This document shows positions 1 to 8,857 of a DNA stretch of 64,000 bases, piece after piece. Source of the DNA: Streptomyces sp. CBMA123. Lineage in GTDB: Bacteria > Actinomycetota > Actinomycetes > Streptomycetales > Streptomycetaceae. The DNA lies in the NCBI RefSeq assembly GCF_014596465.1, contig NZ_MECK01000632.1, positions 1 to 64,000 of the forward strand, written 5' to 3'. Every line of letters begins with the position of its first letter. The first letter of the stretch is position 1. Position numbers and translations under genes: made by a program. The notes below the pieces were generated by a model. It saw only the letters and a program-made list of their open reading frames with translations. It made no database searches and was not told the origin of the DNA.

Positions 1-1047
1 CCGGGGCGCGGCGGGACCAGGCCCATCGAAGATGCAAGAGCTGTCACCGACCCAGCCCCCGCACCGCCCCCGGAATCAGGGCGCAGGACAGGCCGTGAAA
101 ACATCCCACCAGCCGTCACAACCCACTCGGTCAAAAGCCCTCGGGCAGGGCGCAGCACGGGCGCAGCAGGGGGCCCTCGATGCGCACGGGATTGTCACCT
201 GATCCCGGGCTTCGGACGTCACCTGGCACACGCGCGGGAATCAGTCTGTAATCCCGGCCCGGTATCCGGCAGGAAACCCGCCTAACCAGCCGCATGGAAT
301 CCCGCCTTGATGTCGCAGCATGAATTCACTCGGTGCCCGCGCCTATCGGCCGATAAAGAGGCCCTCCAGCGCCCTCCAGGACACCCGGTGCCCTACAGCG
401 AACGGACGGCCCGGGAAGGGGATCAGAAAGAGGGCTGGTCTTTGGCGGTGGGCCGGGGCCTGGCGGCCCCTCGAAAGGGGTTGTGGGTGTCGCCTGCGGC
501 GTCACCGGAAGAAGGGGTGGTGGGTTTTCGGTGTGGGGCCTGGCGGCCCCGGTGCCGGGGTCGTCCTGGTGGCGCCTGCGGCGCCCCCGGGCAGGTGCCG
601 GCCAGGTCCGCGACGGGGGCACCGTATCCGGCGGTGCGGGTGCGCCGAGGTGGAGCAGCACCGGCGGAGCAGGGCCGGGTGCGGCCTCCCGCCGAGGCCC
701 CCGGGAGCGGCTCACCGGCTCCTGGACGGCGGCCTGACGGCCACCCACACCACCGCCCTGGTGGCGGGACGGCGCCCTGGACGGCTCCGAGGCGGGCGGC
801 CGCGGAGCACGGCCACCCGTCCCGGCTCCATGCGACGCGCGAGGTATCCCGCGAGGACGTCGGCCAGGCGCAGCGACCCAAGCGACCCGGACCGCCGACC
901 CCCGCACCGGACGGCCGAGGCCGCGCCGAGGACATCGGCGGCGGCGAGAACGGCGCGCGGCGCCGCACCGGACGGCGGCCCGACGCAGCGGGACGCCAGC
1001 GAGGACGGGCGTCACCTTGATGACTCGCGCGGGTGACCCCTCTCAGC
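1..1047. other. GC-rich region without a defensible gene
   Basis: I can defend no gene here. Long open frames exist on both strands, but they translate to Arg/Pro/Gly-rich noise without a ribosome binding site, as expected at this GC content. Imperfect internal duplication is visible: ggggcctggcggcccc occurs at 455-470 and again at 535-550, each within similar surroundings. Confidence 0.6.
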
Positions 1048-1080
1048 GGAGTTTGACGGGTCTCACCGAAGTTTGACTGG
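1048..1080. repeat. Left 33-bp terminal inverted repeat
   Basis: This is the left arm of the inverted repeat enclosing the 1089-1508 gene. It differs from the reverse complement of 1608-1640 at one base. Two gtttgac heptamers (1051-1057 and 1071-1077) form a short direct repeat inside the arm, which could be a recombinase-binding arrangement. Confidence 0.85.
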
Positions 1081-1088
1081 TGCTGAAT

Positions 1089-1508
1089 CTAGTCCGCGGT
1101 ACAGCCCCAGTAGGCGATCTCGGCTGGTTCGCCATCTTGGTACAGCACCGTGCACCGGCCGATTCCTCGGCCGACAGGGTTCAGGAGCTGCGGTAGCGCG
1201 GCCTCCCACTGTTCGCGCGTGGGCCGACCATTGGGAGCCCAGCTTCGGACTTCGCTCCCGGTCAGTGGGCGCATCATGGCGACGTCGTCGCCGCCCTCGG
1301 CGTCGATCAGCGCATAGAAGTCGAGCACTGTGCCGGTGCCTCCCGTCAGGATGTACTCCTGCCAGTCCTCGTCCCGCCACAGCTCACTGATGCTCTGCCC
1401 CGGAAAACCGTGATCGTCCTTCGCCAGCTCCCGCGCCTGAGCCTGACGGAATGCCACTCCCAGATCATCCTGGTACGGCCCGGTTTCCGCCCATCCACTG
1501 CCACCCAC
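1089..1508 (-). CDS. Hypothetical protein carried inside the inverted-repeat cassette
   Basis: A 139-residue soluble acidic protein that I do not recognise. The GTG start at 1508 follows a GGGAGGG ribosome binding site at a good distance, and codon use looks coding. There is no signal peptide, membrane segment or obvious catalytic motif. It contains a Trp/Asp-rich patch (LWRDEDWQEYI) and ends with a beta-like VLYQDGEPAEIAYWG. It is the only gene between the two 33-bp inverted repeats, so it is probably the cargo of that element. An anti-toxin, immunity or regulatory role would be speculation. Confidence 0.75.
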   Translation of the reverse strand: MGGSGWAETGPYQDDLGVAFRQAQARELAKDDHGFPGQSISELWRDEDWQEYILTGGTGTVLDFYALIDAEGGDDVAMMRPLTGSEVRSWAPNGRPTREQWEAALPQLLNPVGRGIGRCTVLYQDGEPAEIAYWGCTAD

Positions 1509-1607
1509 GCAAAACCCTCCCTGGTCACCCGTCCTGGCTACGCCGCAGGCTAGCGGTCGCCGCTGACAGGGCCGAACGTTCGACGACCCCTGTGTGATCA
1601 GGACTGG

Positions 1608-1640
1608 CCGGTCAAACTTCGGTGAGACCCGTCAAACTCC
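1608..1640. repeat. Right 33-bp terminal inverted repeat
   Basis: This is the right arm of the same inverted repeat, carrying two gtcaaac heptamers in the opposite orientation to those of the left arm. The match to the left arm stops abruptly on the outer side. Confidence 0.85.
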
Positions 1641-2414
1641 ACGACGGCTCGATGACACGCGCGAGCCATCCCCATCAAGGCCGGCGAACAGCAGCGACAC
1701 CGGGCAGGACCGGCCCGGCGCAGCAGGACGTCGACAGCGGCCGGAATGGCGGGCGGGGGCGAGGACGAGGACGAGGGAAAACCCGGGTACCCGCGCAGCG
1801 CTGCACCAGGGACGGAACCCACGCGGCGGCCGGGCCGCCCGCTCGGCGGCGAGGACGGCGCCCGGGCGGCGGCGAGGACGGCGCCCGGGCGGACAGCGGG
1901 CAGGACGCCGGCGCGCGGCCGGGGGCCCGGACAACGCCCGGACGGCCAGCGCAGGGGACGCCAGCGCGGGACCGGGGCCCGGACGACGCCCGGACGGGCA
2001 ACGGACAGGAGCCCCGCGACAGGCCGCCCACCACCGCCCTGACAGGCCGGTGCGCGTCACACCCCATTGCCCGTGACGCGCACCCACCACCCCCCGGAAA
2101 CCCCCCGGAAAAACCCGCCGGAAACCCGCGGAGGCCAGGCTCGTAAAAGAGCCCGGAAAAACAGCCTGAAAACCAGTCGGAACACGACCACGGAAACACG
2201 CCGGAGAACCCCGGAAAAAACACCCGTCAATTCCCCGCCCCTGACACCCCCAACCCCGTGCATGACATGCCCACGGTGAGGACGTACAGCAACCGAAACG
2301 GGCCCCGCCACAACCACCGCAACACCCCGGCACCACCCCGACACCCCCCGACAATTGGTCCAACCAACAACACCCAAACCCCCCAAAATACCCAAAAACA
2401 CCCACCCACCCGGC
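1641..2414. other. Non-coding stretch with tandem repeat and strand-asymmetric C/A-rich tract
   Basis: I see no gene here. A 23-bp unit is tandemly duplicated at 1844-1866 and 1867-1889. From about 2080 the plus strand becomes poor in T and rich in C and A, with recurring cggaaa blocks, and from about 2281 it is almost only C and A until the replication-relaxation fragment begins. A similar C/A-rich tract lies before the fragment at 15073. Confidence 0.6.
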
Positions 2415-2692
2415 GACAGGTCACACCCGACGGCCCCTCGCCGGGAAGGTCGCGTCGCAGCTCTGCCTCCCGCCACGGGTTATCCGGGGTGGAGACCAGC
2501 ACGGCCACCAGCTCGCGCTTGGTCGGGACCGGCAGCATCAGCGGGCCCAAGTCCTTGACGGCGCGATCCTGTTCGCACTGCGGGCACTTCAGCCGATCCG
2601 GGCGGGCCTTCTCCCGCAGCTCCAGCTTCGAGCCCTCCTTCCCCCCTGGATCGAGCCCCGGCACGTCCAGCACGGGCGCAGCACGGCGTTCA
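2415..2692 (-). pseudogene. Replication-relaxation family protein, C-terminal fragment 1 (frameshifted)
   Basis: The minus strand encodes only the last 90 or so residues of the family seen more fully at 15073-16130 and 53436-54508. The shared stretch runs from the CWTCRGSI zinc-type motif, through DRLKCPQCEQDRAVKDLGP, to the terminal PDNPW region. The piece containing CWTCRGSI and the piece containing KLELREKA are in different frames, because extra bases near 2647 break the reading frame. Homology stops abruptly at about 2692, and no start codon belongs to it. It is a dead 5'-truncated copy. Confidence 0.75.
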
Positions 2693-3088
2693 CCGTACGG
2701 GGGATCTGGGCGCGTGCTGTTGGTGACAGGGCGGGAAGAGCAGAAGGCTGGGCGCGGGAAGGAGGGAACTGCCTTCGGGTCCTGCTGTTCTCCGCGAGGC
2801 TGGGGCCATGGTTCCCGGGATCTTCCGTGTGTCTCCGTTCACCAGAGAGACGACCCACTCACTCCTTGGCCGAGTCATCGCCCGCTCACTACGGCCGGGA
2901 CGACGCCGATGCCGGTTTCTCGTAGCCGCACGGCCCGCTGCGACACACGTGGTATCTCATCGCCTCGCTACCTCAAAGTGATCGGATCAGGGCATTTAAT
3001 GATGTTTTGTCCTGTATTTTTTGTCAGGCGTCCTGTCATGCCCGCGCCTTGTAGCGTGAGGGCGCAGGGCGCTTCGCTGTGAGGAGAG
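2693..3088. other. Intergenic, no gene seen
   Basis: About 400 bp between the decayed fragment and the glycine-rich secreted protein gene. Nothing convincingly coding is seen. The last 100 bp are less GC-rich (around 2990-3035) and probably carry the promoter of the downstream gene. Confidence 0.4.
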
Positions 3089-4657
3089 GTGAACCCGCGG
3101 ATGAGTGCTCGTACTCGCGGACAGGGCGATCTGCCGTGGTACCGGGTCAGCCGTCAGTGGCCCGTGGCTTTGTTCGACAGGACCCCGGTTGGTGCCGTCG
3201 TCGCGTCCGATCCGGTCGGCTCGGGTGGACGGCGTGGGGAGCGCGGCGTGGGGGCGGTATCGGTGGGGAGCGCGCTGCTGTCCGGTATGGCGCTGCTGGC
3301 GGCCACGGCTCCACCGGTGGCCGCCGCGCCAGTGGAGGCCATGCCAGTGCGGGCGCAGCGGGCTGATCCGTCGCAGACCTTCACCTTCACCGGCGCTGCG
3401 CAGACCTTGACGGTCCCGGCGGGGGCGGTGGTGACGATCACCGCGGACGGCGCCGGCGGCGCCGACAACACCGGCACCGCCTGTTCCGTCACGGGGACGG
3501 GCGGGACGGGCGCACAGGTCGTGACCACCCTGCCGCAGACCACCGCCCCGACGACCTTCACCATCAACGTCGGCGGCACCGGCGGCAAAGGTTGCAACGG
3601 CACCGGGACGGGGGGCGCAGGCGGGTTCAACGGCGGCGCCCCGGGCGGGAGCTTCCCGGCCAGTGGTTTTCGGGACGAAGGTCCGGGTGGGGGCGGGGCC
3701 TCCAGCGTCAGCGCGGGCGGCCCCTTGCTGGTGGTCGCCGGGGGCGGCGGTGCCGCCGGCGGCACCGGAGCGGGCTCTGCGGGGGGGGACGGGGGCAACG
3801 GCGGAACAGCGGATGCCACCGGCGGTACCGCGGGAAGTGCCACCGGCCCTGGGGCTTCGCCGGGGCAGGGCGGGGGCGGCGGCAGCACCAGCACCAGTAC
3901 CGGGGGTGCCGGCGGGGCCGCCGGCACCGTTCCATCCTGTGGCGCTACGCAGGGTGGGCCAGGAGGCGGGTTCTCCGGTGCCACGGTCGGCACCGGCGGC
4001 ACCGGCGGCAGCATCGGCGGCGGCTGCGCCCTCACCATCACCGGTGCCGGTGGGGGCGGTGGAGGTGGGTATTTCGCCGGCGGGGGCGGCGGCAGCGGCG
4101 CCGTCAACAACCTCGGCACCTCGGCAAGTGGGGGCGGGGGCGGTGGGGGCAGCAGCTTCGCCACCCCCACGGGTATCCCCACGTCCTACGCGCCGTCGAC
4201 GATCGGAACGGCGAACCACAACGGCCAGGTGACCATCTCCTATACCCTCCCGTCCTTGACCGTCACCAAGACCCACACCAGGCACTTCACCCAGGGACGG
4301 GACGGCACCTACACCATCACCGCCGGCAACGCCGCCGGGGCCGCCCCGACCGACGGCACCACGGTCACCGTGTACGACACCCTCCCCGACGGACTCAGAG
4401 CCGACAGCATCAGTGGCACGGGATGGAACTGCACCCTGAACAACCTCACCTGCACCCGTAACGACGTCCTTGCCGCCGGGAGCAGCTACCCGCCCATCAC
4501 CCTGAAGGTCGACGTCTCCTGCAGCGCCCGCGACCAGGTGACGAACACCGTCACCGCCATCGGCGGCGGCGACACCGCCAGCCACACCGCCACCGACCCC
4601 ACCACGATCAAGCGCCACGAGCACGACGAGCGCTGCGAGCGCCACGACCACTGGTAA
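3089..4657 (+). CDS. Secreted glycine-rich protein with C-terminal DUF11-type domain
   Basis: A 522-residue protein. A long polar N-terminus precedes a hydrophobic stretch (about residues 55-75, ending near APPVAAAP) that should act as a signal peptide. A short beta segment (FTFTGAAQTLTVPAGA) follows, then about 250 residues dominated by GGxGG repeats like PGRS or other glycine-rich wall proteins. The C-terminal 130 residues (LTVTKTHT..., TVYDTLPDGL) resemble the DUF11/conserved-repeat surface domain, and the tail is His/Glu/Arg-rich. The start may be GTG 3089 or ATG 3101; GAGGAGAGG lies just upstream. A strong terminator follows. A cell-surface or matrix role is inferred from composition. 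The antisense proline-rich frame is an artefact. Confidence 0.85.
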   Translation: MNPRMSARTRGQGDLPWYRVSRQWPVALFDRTPVGAVVASDPVGSGGRRGERGVGAVSVGSALLSGMALLAATAPPVAAAPVEAMPVRAQRADPSQTFTFTGAAQTLTVPAGAVVTITADGAGGADNTGTACSVTGTGGTGAQVVTTLPQTTAPTTFTINVGGTGGKGCNGTGTGGAGGFNGGAPGGSFPASGFRDEGPGGGGASSVSAGGPLLVVAGGGGAAGGTGAGSAGGDGGNGGTADATGGTAGSATGPGASPGQGGGGGSTSTSTGGAGGAAGTVPSCGATQGGPGGGFSGATVGTGGTGGSIGGGCALTITGAGGGGGGGYFAGGGGGSGAVNNLGTSASGGGGGGGSSFATPTGIPTSYAPSTIGTANHNGQVTISYTLPSLTVTKTHTRHFTQGRDGTYTITAGNAAGAAPTDGTTVTVYDTLPDGLRADSISGTGWNCTLNNLTCTRNDVLAAGSSYPPITLKVDVSCSARDQVTNTVTAIGGGDTASHTATDPTTIKRHEHDERCERHDHW

Positions 4658-4671
4658 CCCAGCCAACCTGC

Positions 4672-4715
4672 GCCTGACGGCGGGGCCGTCCTCATGGACG
4701 GCCCCGCCGTCAGGC
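4672..4715 (+). terminator. Strong hairpin terminator after the glycine-rich gene
   Basis: A perfect 19-bp GC-rich stem (4672-4690 with 4697-4715) with a 6-nt loop begins 14 nt after the stop codon at 4657. No T-run follows, which is common for actinobacterial terminators. It also faces the end of the convergent pseudogene at 4788. Confidence 0.85.
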
Positions 4716-4787
4716 ATGCGCCACTGATCAGTGGCACCGGATGCGACAACCCGCCATTCCACGCCCCCGCGCGCCAACAGGTCACAC

Positions 4788-5715
4788 TTAGCGGCCCTTG
4801 GCCGGGTGGAGCTTCGTGTGGAGTACCCGCGCCTCCCACCACGGATCGTCGGGAACGGAGACCAGCGCCGCCACCAACCCACGCTTGGCCGGGACCGGCA
4901 GCACCAGCGGGCCCAACGCCCGTGCGGCACGGTCCCGCACGCACCCCGGGCACTCCAACCGGTCCGGCCGGCCTTCCCCCGCCGCTCCAGCTCCGAGCCC
5001 TCCTTCCCCCCGATCGAGCCCCGGCACCTCCAGCACCGGCGCAGCACGGCGTTGGCCGTGCGGGCAGCCTCCAACTGTTCTTCGGCCTCCCGTTCCAGGC
5101 GCTCCTCGCGGTCCTGGTGACAGGGCCAACAGCGGCCACCCGCGCGGCGGGTCCACCCGACCCGTCCCCCGGGGCCGTACTCCCAGGTGCTCTCCTCCTC
5201 GGGAACCTCCCCGCAGTCGATGCAGACCAGGAAGTCCATCAGCTCCTGGCGGGCCTTGTCCTCCTCGTCCTCGCGGGCGGCCTGGCGCAGGTCGTAGGCG
5301 GCCCGGTTGTCCGGGTTCTCCAGCGCCTCGATGAGGGAGTACCGGCCCGAGCGGCCGAAGCGCCACCACACCGGCCCGAGCGGCCCGCAGGCAGCCAGCA
5401 GCTCCAGCGTGGTCGCGATGATGGGCACGGCGTCGTCGTACTCGCGCCAGCCGTCGTCGTTGTCGTCGCGGACCCCCCTGCACCACCGGCCGCGCCAGCA
5501 GTCGACGGACAGGTCCGCAACGACCTGCTGCCGGTTGGCCAGCGCGACCGGTCCAGCCCCGGTGAGCACCAGCGCGACCGGCGGGTACCCGGGCCGGGTA
5601 TGGGGGCCGGGCCAGGAACGGCGCCACCAGTGCACCATGCGGAGCGGCTCGAGCAGCTCCCGGTCGGCCAGGGCCGGATCGTTGTCGCGGCCCCAGACGC
5701 GGTACCGCCCAGGAC
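4788..5715 (-). pseudogene. Replication-relaxation family protein, C-terminal fragment 2 (frameshifted)
   Basis: A minus-strand relative of the 15073-16098 protein. It covers VHWWRRS, RPGYPPVALVLTGAGPVAL, the WREYDDAVPI block, the CIDCG and CWPCH cysteine pairs, CWRCRGSI, and the final PDDPWWEARVLHTKLHPAKG. Against the other copies one base is missing from a ggtccgggcc run near 4966, which shifts the last 65 codons. Homology begins at a DPALAD sequence near 5715, so the winged-helix half and the conserved EVDRSTM core are missing. The stop is TAA at 4788. Confidence 0.85.
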
Positions 5716-5995
5716 GAACGCGGCGATCGTCTCGTTGACCGCCATCGCGTGCCGGGCACCGGAGCAGCCGACACCTGGCAGGCCAGCACCCGCCCCGACC
5801 ACCGAACGTCTTCCCCCCGCCCCGGCACACCTGCGCCGGGCGCTCCACGGGGACGTTTGTACTATCATCCGACGCGCCCAATGCCCAACAGTGTCACGGT
5901 CGCTCGCCGGAGGGCGGGCCACCGCGAAAGCGCTGGAACTGTGGTGACATCGGGTCGAACAGGACAGGCCGTGCCGTCGAACGTGGAGTGGTCGA

Positions 5996-6784
5996 ATGCC
6001 ATCACCGGGGCGCCGCAAGGCCCTCCTCGTCGTTGGCGCCGTCGTCGCCCTGGCTGCTCTGTCCGCAGTGGTGCGCTATGCGGACCGCGAACCCAGAGCT
6101 GACGCGGGGCTGTTCAGCCAGGTGCTCCTCAGCGCCGACGGCCGCACCCTCACAACACCGGTCATGTGGGCACCGTGTCAGGAGGCCGAACCGCGGCTGT
6201 TTGCGCGCGAGACGCCGCAGACGGTCGCCGCGGATCTGAAGACTGGGCGCACCGTGGACCAGACCCACGAGTGCCCCTCAGCCGGCCGTCTGGTCAGACT
6301 CACACTCCACGCCCCTCTGGGGACCAGAGAGCTGTCGGAGGCCAACACGGGAAAGCCCTTCGTCCCGTTCCCCGCCGCCCGGCTCGCCGACGTCGGCTAC
6401 CTCCCCCCGGGCTTCACCGCGATATCGGACGTCCCACAGGTCTTCGGCTCCGTGGCCGGACCCTGGACTCCCAATCCGTACAACCGCAGCGACACCATGC
6501 CCTCCTGGACCCGCTACTACGCGACCGTCGGCAAACCCGCGCTGAGCATCACCCAAAACCTCCCCGCAGCCGGCACCCACGACCCGGCACCGGGCACCCA
6601 TGCCGGTCCACCGATGTCCGTCAACGGCCACAGCGCATCCCTCGTGTGCGACACGGATTCCGAACGCGCCCTCACCTGGTCCGACGGCGTCAGCACCTTC
6701 ACCGTGGTGAGCATCGACCCGCGCCACGCGGCGCTCTCGACCTCCGAGCTCCTCCGGGTGGCCAACGGCCTGCGGAACCCCTGA
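5996..6784 (+). CDS. Membrane-anchored or exported hypothetical protein
   Basis: A 262-residue protein. A short basic N-terminus (GRRK) precedes one hydrophobic helix (about residues 9-27, ALLVVGAVVALAALSAVV) with no lipobox or clear cleavage site, so it is probably a signal anchor. The rest is soluble and extracytoplasmic, with two cysteines (APCQE, HECPS) that could pair and a third near the C-terminus (LVCDTDSE). I do not recognise a family. It ends shortly before the insertion sequence that starts near 6869. Confidence 0.8.
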   Translation: MPSPGRRKALLVVGAVVALAALSAVVRYADREPRADAGLFSQVLLSADGRTLTTPVMWAPCQEAEPRLFARETPQTVAADLKTGRTVDQTHECPSAGRLVRLTLHAPLGTRELSEANTGKPFVPFPAARLADVGYLPPGFTAISDVPQVFGSVAGPWTPNPYNRSDTMPSWTRYYATVGKPALSITQNLPAAGTHDPAPGTHAGPPMSVNGHSASLVCDTDSERALTWSDGVSTFTVVSIDPRHAALSTSELLRVANGLRNP

Positions 6785-6868
6785 GCTTGTGCTTTATCCA
6801 TCAGGCTCGAATGTCGGCTCGAACGTAATCACCCGGATGGGGATTCGCCGGACGTGAGGGCGGCCTTC

Positions 6869-8383
6869 GTCTGATCCTGTGCTCCGACCAAGGTGCACGT
6901 GATCTCGACGAAGGCCGTGAGGGTGAGTCTGCTGCCTGATGCTGTCTGCGGGGAGGCGTTTGCGGAGGCGTCACGCTTCCGGGGTGACTTCTACGCATGT
7001 CTGACCGGTCGGCGCGACGTGTTGTTCGAGCTGGCCGACGCGCTGTTGTGTGCGGACGGGCCGGTGACGTCGCCGGTTGACCTGACGCTGGTTGCCGAGC
7101 ACCGACGTGGGCACGGGGCGCTGTACGACGCGCTCAACCGCGGCCGCCTCGACGTGGTGCGGCTGCGGCGGACGCTGGCCGCGCTGTCCCAGCCGAAGGC
7201 CGCCGATGACCGGCTGGTCCTGGCCGTGGACGTGAGCAACTGGTTGCGGCCGGACGCCGAATGCAGCGCGGACAGGCTGTTCTGCCATACCTTCGGCCGC
7301 GACCAGCACCTGATGATCCCCGGCTGGCCGTACTCGTTCGTCGCCGCACTGGAGGCGGGCCGCACGTCCTGGTGCCAGTTGCTGGACGCCGTGCGGCTCG
7401 GCCCCGAGGACGACGTCGCCGAGGTCACCGCCGTCCAGGTCCGCCGTGTCGTCGAGGACCTGATTACCGCCGGCCGTTGGCACAAAGGCGATCCGGACAT
7501 CCTGGTCGTCTTCGACGCCGGCTACGACGCCCCGCGCATGGCCTACCTCCTCGACAGGCTGCCCGTCGAGGTCCTGGGACGGATGCGCTCGGACCGCGTC
7601 ATGCGCCGGCCGACACCCACCCAGCTGGAGTACTCCCGGGCCTATCCCCGGGGCGGGCGGCCTCCCAAGCACGGCAAGGAGTTCCGCTTCGCCAAGCCCG
7701 AGACCTGGGGCGAGCCGCACACGGCGACCGTCCAGGTCACCGACCGCTACGGAACAGCCCGGGCGATGGCCTGGGACCGTCTCCACCCCCGGCTCACCAC
7801 CCGCTCCGCCTGGATCGACCACGACGGTGAACTCCCCATCATCGAAGGGACATTGATCCGTCTCGAGGTGGACCGCCTGACCGGCGGCGGCGACCCGCTG
7901 CCGCTGTGGCTGTGGTCCTCCGCCACCGGCCTGACGGGCGCTGACATCGATCTGCGCTGGCAGGCGTTCCTGCGGCGCTTCGACCTGGAGCACACGTTCC
8001 GCATGATCAAGCAGACCCTCGGCTGGACCCGGCCGAAGCTCCGCACCCCGGCAGCGGCGGACCGGTGGACGTGGTTGATCATCGTCGCGCATACCCAGCT
8101 ACGGCTTGCCCGTCCGCTCGCCGAGGACGTCCGCCGGCCCTGGGAGCGACCGATGGAACCGAACAGGCTCACCCCGGCCCGGGTCCGCCGGGGGTTCAGA
8201 AACCTCCGCCCGGCCTTGCACTGCCCGGCCCGTGCGCCGAAACCCTCACGTCCAGGCCCCGGTAGGCCACTCGGGTCGAAGAACCAGCGACCGGCCACCC
8301 GCTATGACGTGGGCAAAACCGTCCGCCGCCCGGAGAGCATTAGCGAACGCGACCGGATCAGACCGTGAGGGACAAGATCAGAC
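6869..8383 (+). mobile_element. Insertion sequence with NF041680-type transposase
   Basis: The element consists of the transposase gene 6893-8368 and short flanks. Candidate terminal inverted repeats are gtctgatcctgt at 6869-6880 and its near-complement acaagatcagac at 8372-8383 (11 of 12 match). No target-site duplication is obvious. The right end cuts into the 3' end of the KOW gene on the other strand. The boundaries rest on the short inverted repeats only. Confidence 0.65.
6893..8368 (+). CDS. NF041680 family putative transposase (DDE type)
   Basis: A 491-residue DDE-type transposase, apparently full length. Recognisable family sequence includes SLLPDAVC at the start, LVLAVDVSNWLRPDA (first Asp), ILVVFDAGYDAPRMAYLLD (second Asp), the RRPTPTQL/GGRPPKHG segment, and WQAFLRRFDLEHTFRMIKQ with the catalytic Glu. 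The C-terminus has the typical basic PGRPLGSKN tail. GTG at 6893 is the first start, but a start nearer SLLPDAVC (GTG about 6923) is possible. No frameshift or stop is seen, so the element may be active. Confidence 0.9.
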   Translation: MHVISTKAVRVSLLPDAVCGEAFAEASRFRGDFYACLTGRRDVLFELADALLCADGPVTSPVDLTLVAEHRRGHGALYDALNRGRLDVVRLRRTLAALSQPKAADDRLVLAVDVSNWLRPDAECSADRLFCHTFGRDQHLMIPGWPYSFVAALEAGRTSWCQLLDAVRLGPEDDVAEVTAVQVRRVVEDLITAGRWHKGDPDILVVFDAGYDAPRMAYLLDRLPVEVLGRMRSDRVMRRPTPTQLEYSRAYPRGGRPPKHGKEFRFAKPETWGEPHTATVQVTDRYGTARAMAWDRLHPRLTTRSAWIDHDGELPIIEGTLIRLEVDRLTGGGDPLPLWLWSSATGLTGADIDLRWQAFLRRFDLEHTFRMIKQTLGWTRPKLRTPAAADRWTWLIIVAHTQLRLARPLAEDVRRPWERPMEPNRLTPARVRRGFRNLRPALHCPARAPKPSRPGPGRPLGSKNQRPATRYDVGKTVRRPESISERDRIRP

Positions 8384-8563
8384 AACCCTGACGACATCCG
8401 ACAACGGGATATCTATCCTGGTCGCGTCGCCGAAAATGTCCACCGTCAACTCGACACGGCCCCGAACATGGTCAACAGCCACGACAGGGCTCGTGAAGTC
8501 CGTGAACGGCCCACCGGTAATCCGCACATCGGCCCCAACCTGGATGTCCATCTCGTGCGTCAC
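8378..8563 (-). CDS. Stand-alone KOW-domain (NusG C-terminal-like) small protein
   Basis: A 61-residue protein. The GTG start at 8563 is chosen because AAGGGGG lies 6 nt upstream; a longer frame to 8578 has no such site. Residues about 10-58 look like the NusG/SPT5 KOW domain: VRITGGPFTDF, a central VVAVDHVRGRVELTVDIFG, then a final beta strand IPLSDVVRV. NusG normally couples this domain to an N-terminal NGN domain, which is absent. The last sense codon and the TGA stop lie within the terminal repeat of the adjoining insertion sequence, so the original C-terminus was probably slightly different. It may bind ribosomal protein S10 or Rho, or may be a decayed antiterminator. Confidence 0.7.
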   Translation of the reverse strand: MTHEMDIQVGADVRITGGPFTDFTSPVVAVDHVRGRVELTVDIFGDATRIDIPLSDVVRVV

Positions 8564-8857
8564 ACCAGCCCCCTTCACGCCACTACGTCAATCAGCCACC
8601 GCCGACAGAAGCCAACCTACCTTCGGCGGATGGGGCCGAACCGCCCGGGGCAGGCTGCGATGCGACCGTTGGTTAAAGCACAAGCTGAGTACCTGTTCCT
8701 AAAGCTCCCAGTGGCATTTGCCCAGGTCAAAAATCGAACGCCGGGGTCAGGGTCGGCTGGCGAGCCAGCCCGATGATCTGTTGGGCCGGTGATGGCCGCC
8801 AGAGGCAGCCGGAAAAGGTGTCGCTCCACCAGTCATTGACCGGTACGGTGCGCCGTT

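Larger units (their letters stand above)
1048..1640. mobile_element. 593-bp cassette bounded by 33-bp inverted repeats
   Basis: The segment starts at 1048-1080 and ends at 1608-1640 with a 33-bp inverted repeat that matches in 32 of 33 positions. Each arm itself contains gtttgac twice as a direct repeat around a 13-bp spacer. The single gene inside (1089-1508) nearly fills the space. No transposase is present, so this looks like a non-autonomous mobile cassette or a MITE with cargo. Flanking bases show only weak similarity, gatgactcgcgcgg on the left and gatgacacgcgcga on the right, and no clean target-site duplication. The repeat arms are directly seen; mobility is inferred. Confidence 0.6.

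Noticed and set aside
307..1020. Overlapping long frames in the first kilobase
   Set aside because: Arg/Pro/Gly-rich translations in several frames at once, no start signal and no family. Typical of high-GC noise.
1018..1667. Target-site duplication around the inverted-repeat cassette
   Set aside because: gatgactcgcgcgg and gatgacacgcgcga are alike but not identical and not adjacent to the repeat ends, so no duplication is claimed.
1844..1889. Short direct repeats as a CRISPR array
   Set aside because: The units are contiguous with no spacers, and there are no cas genes in the window.
3154..4182. Proline/alanine-rich 342-codon frame opposite the glycine-rich gene
   Set aside because: Gly codons read in antisense give Pro/Ala; there is no ribosome binding site. 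The plus-strand gene has a signal peptide and terminator.
2996..5881. A single 961-codon minus-strand open frame
   Set aside because: It joins the true frame of replication-relaxation fragment 2 to the antisense of the glycine-rich gene. The join is the one-base deletion near 4966, so it is not one protein.
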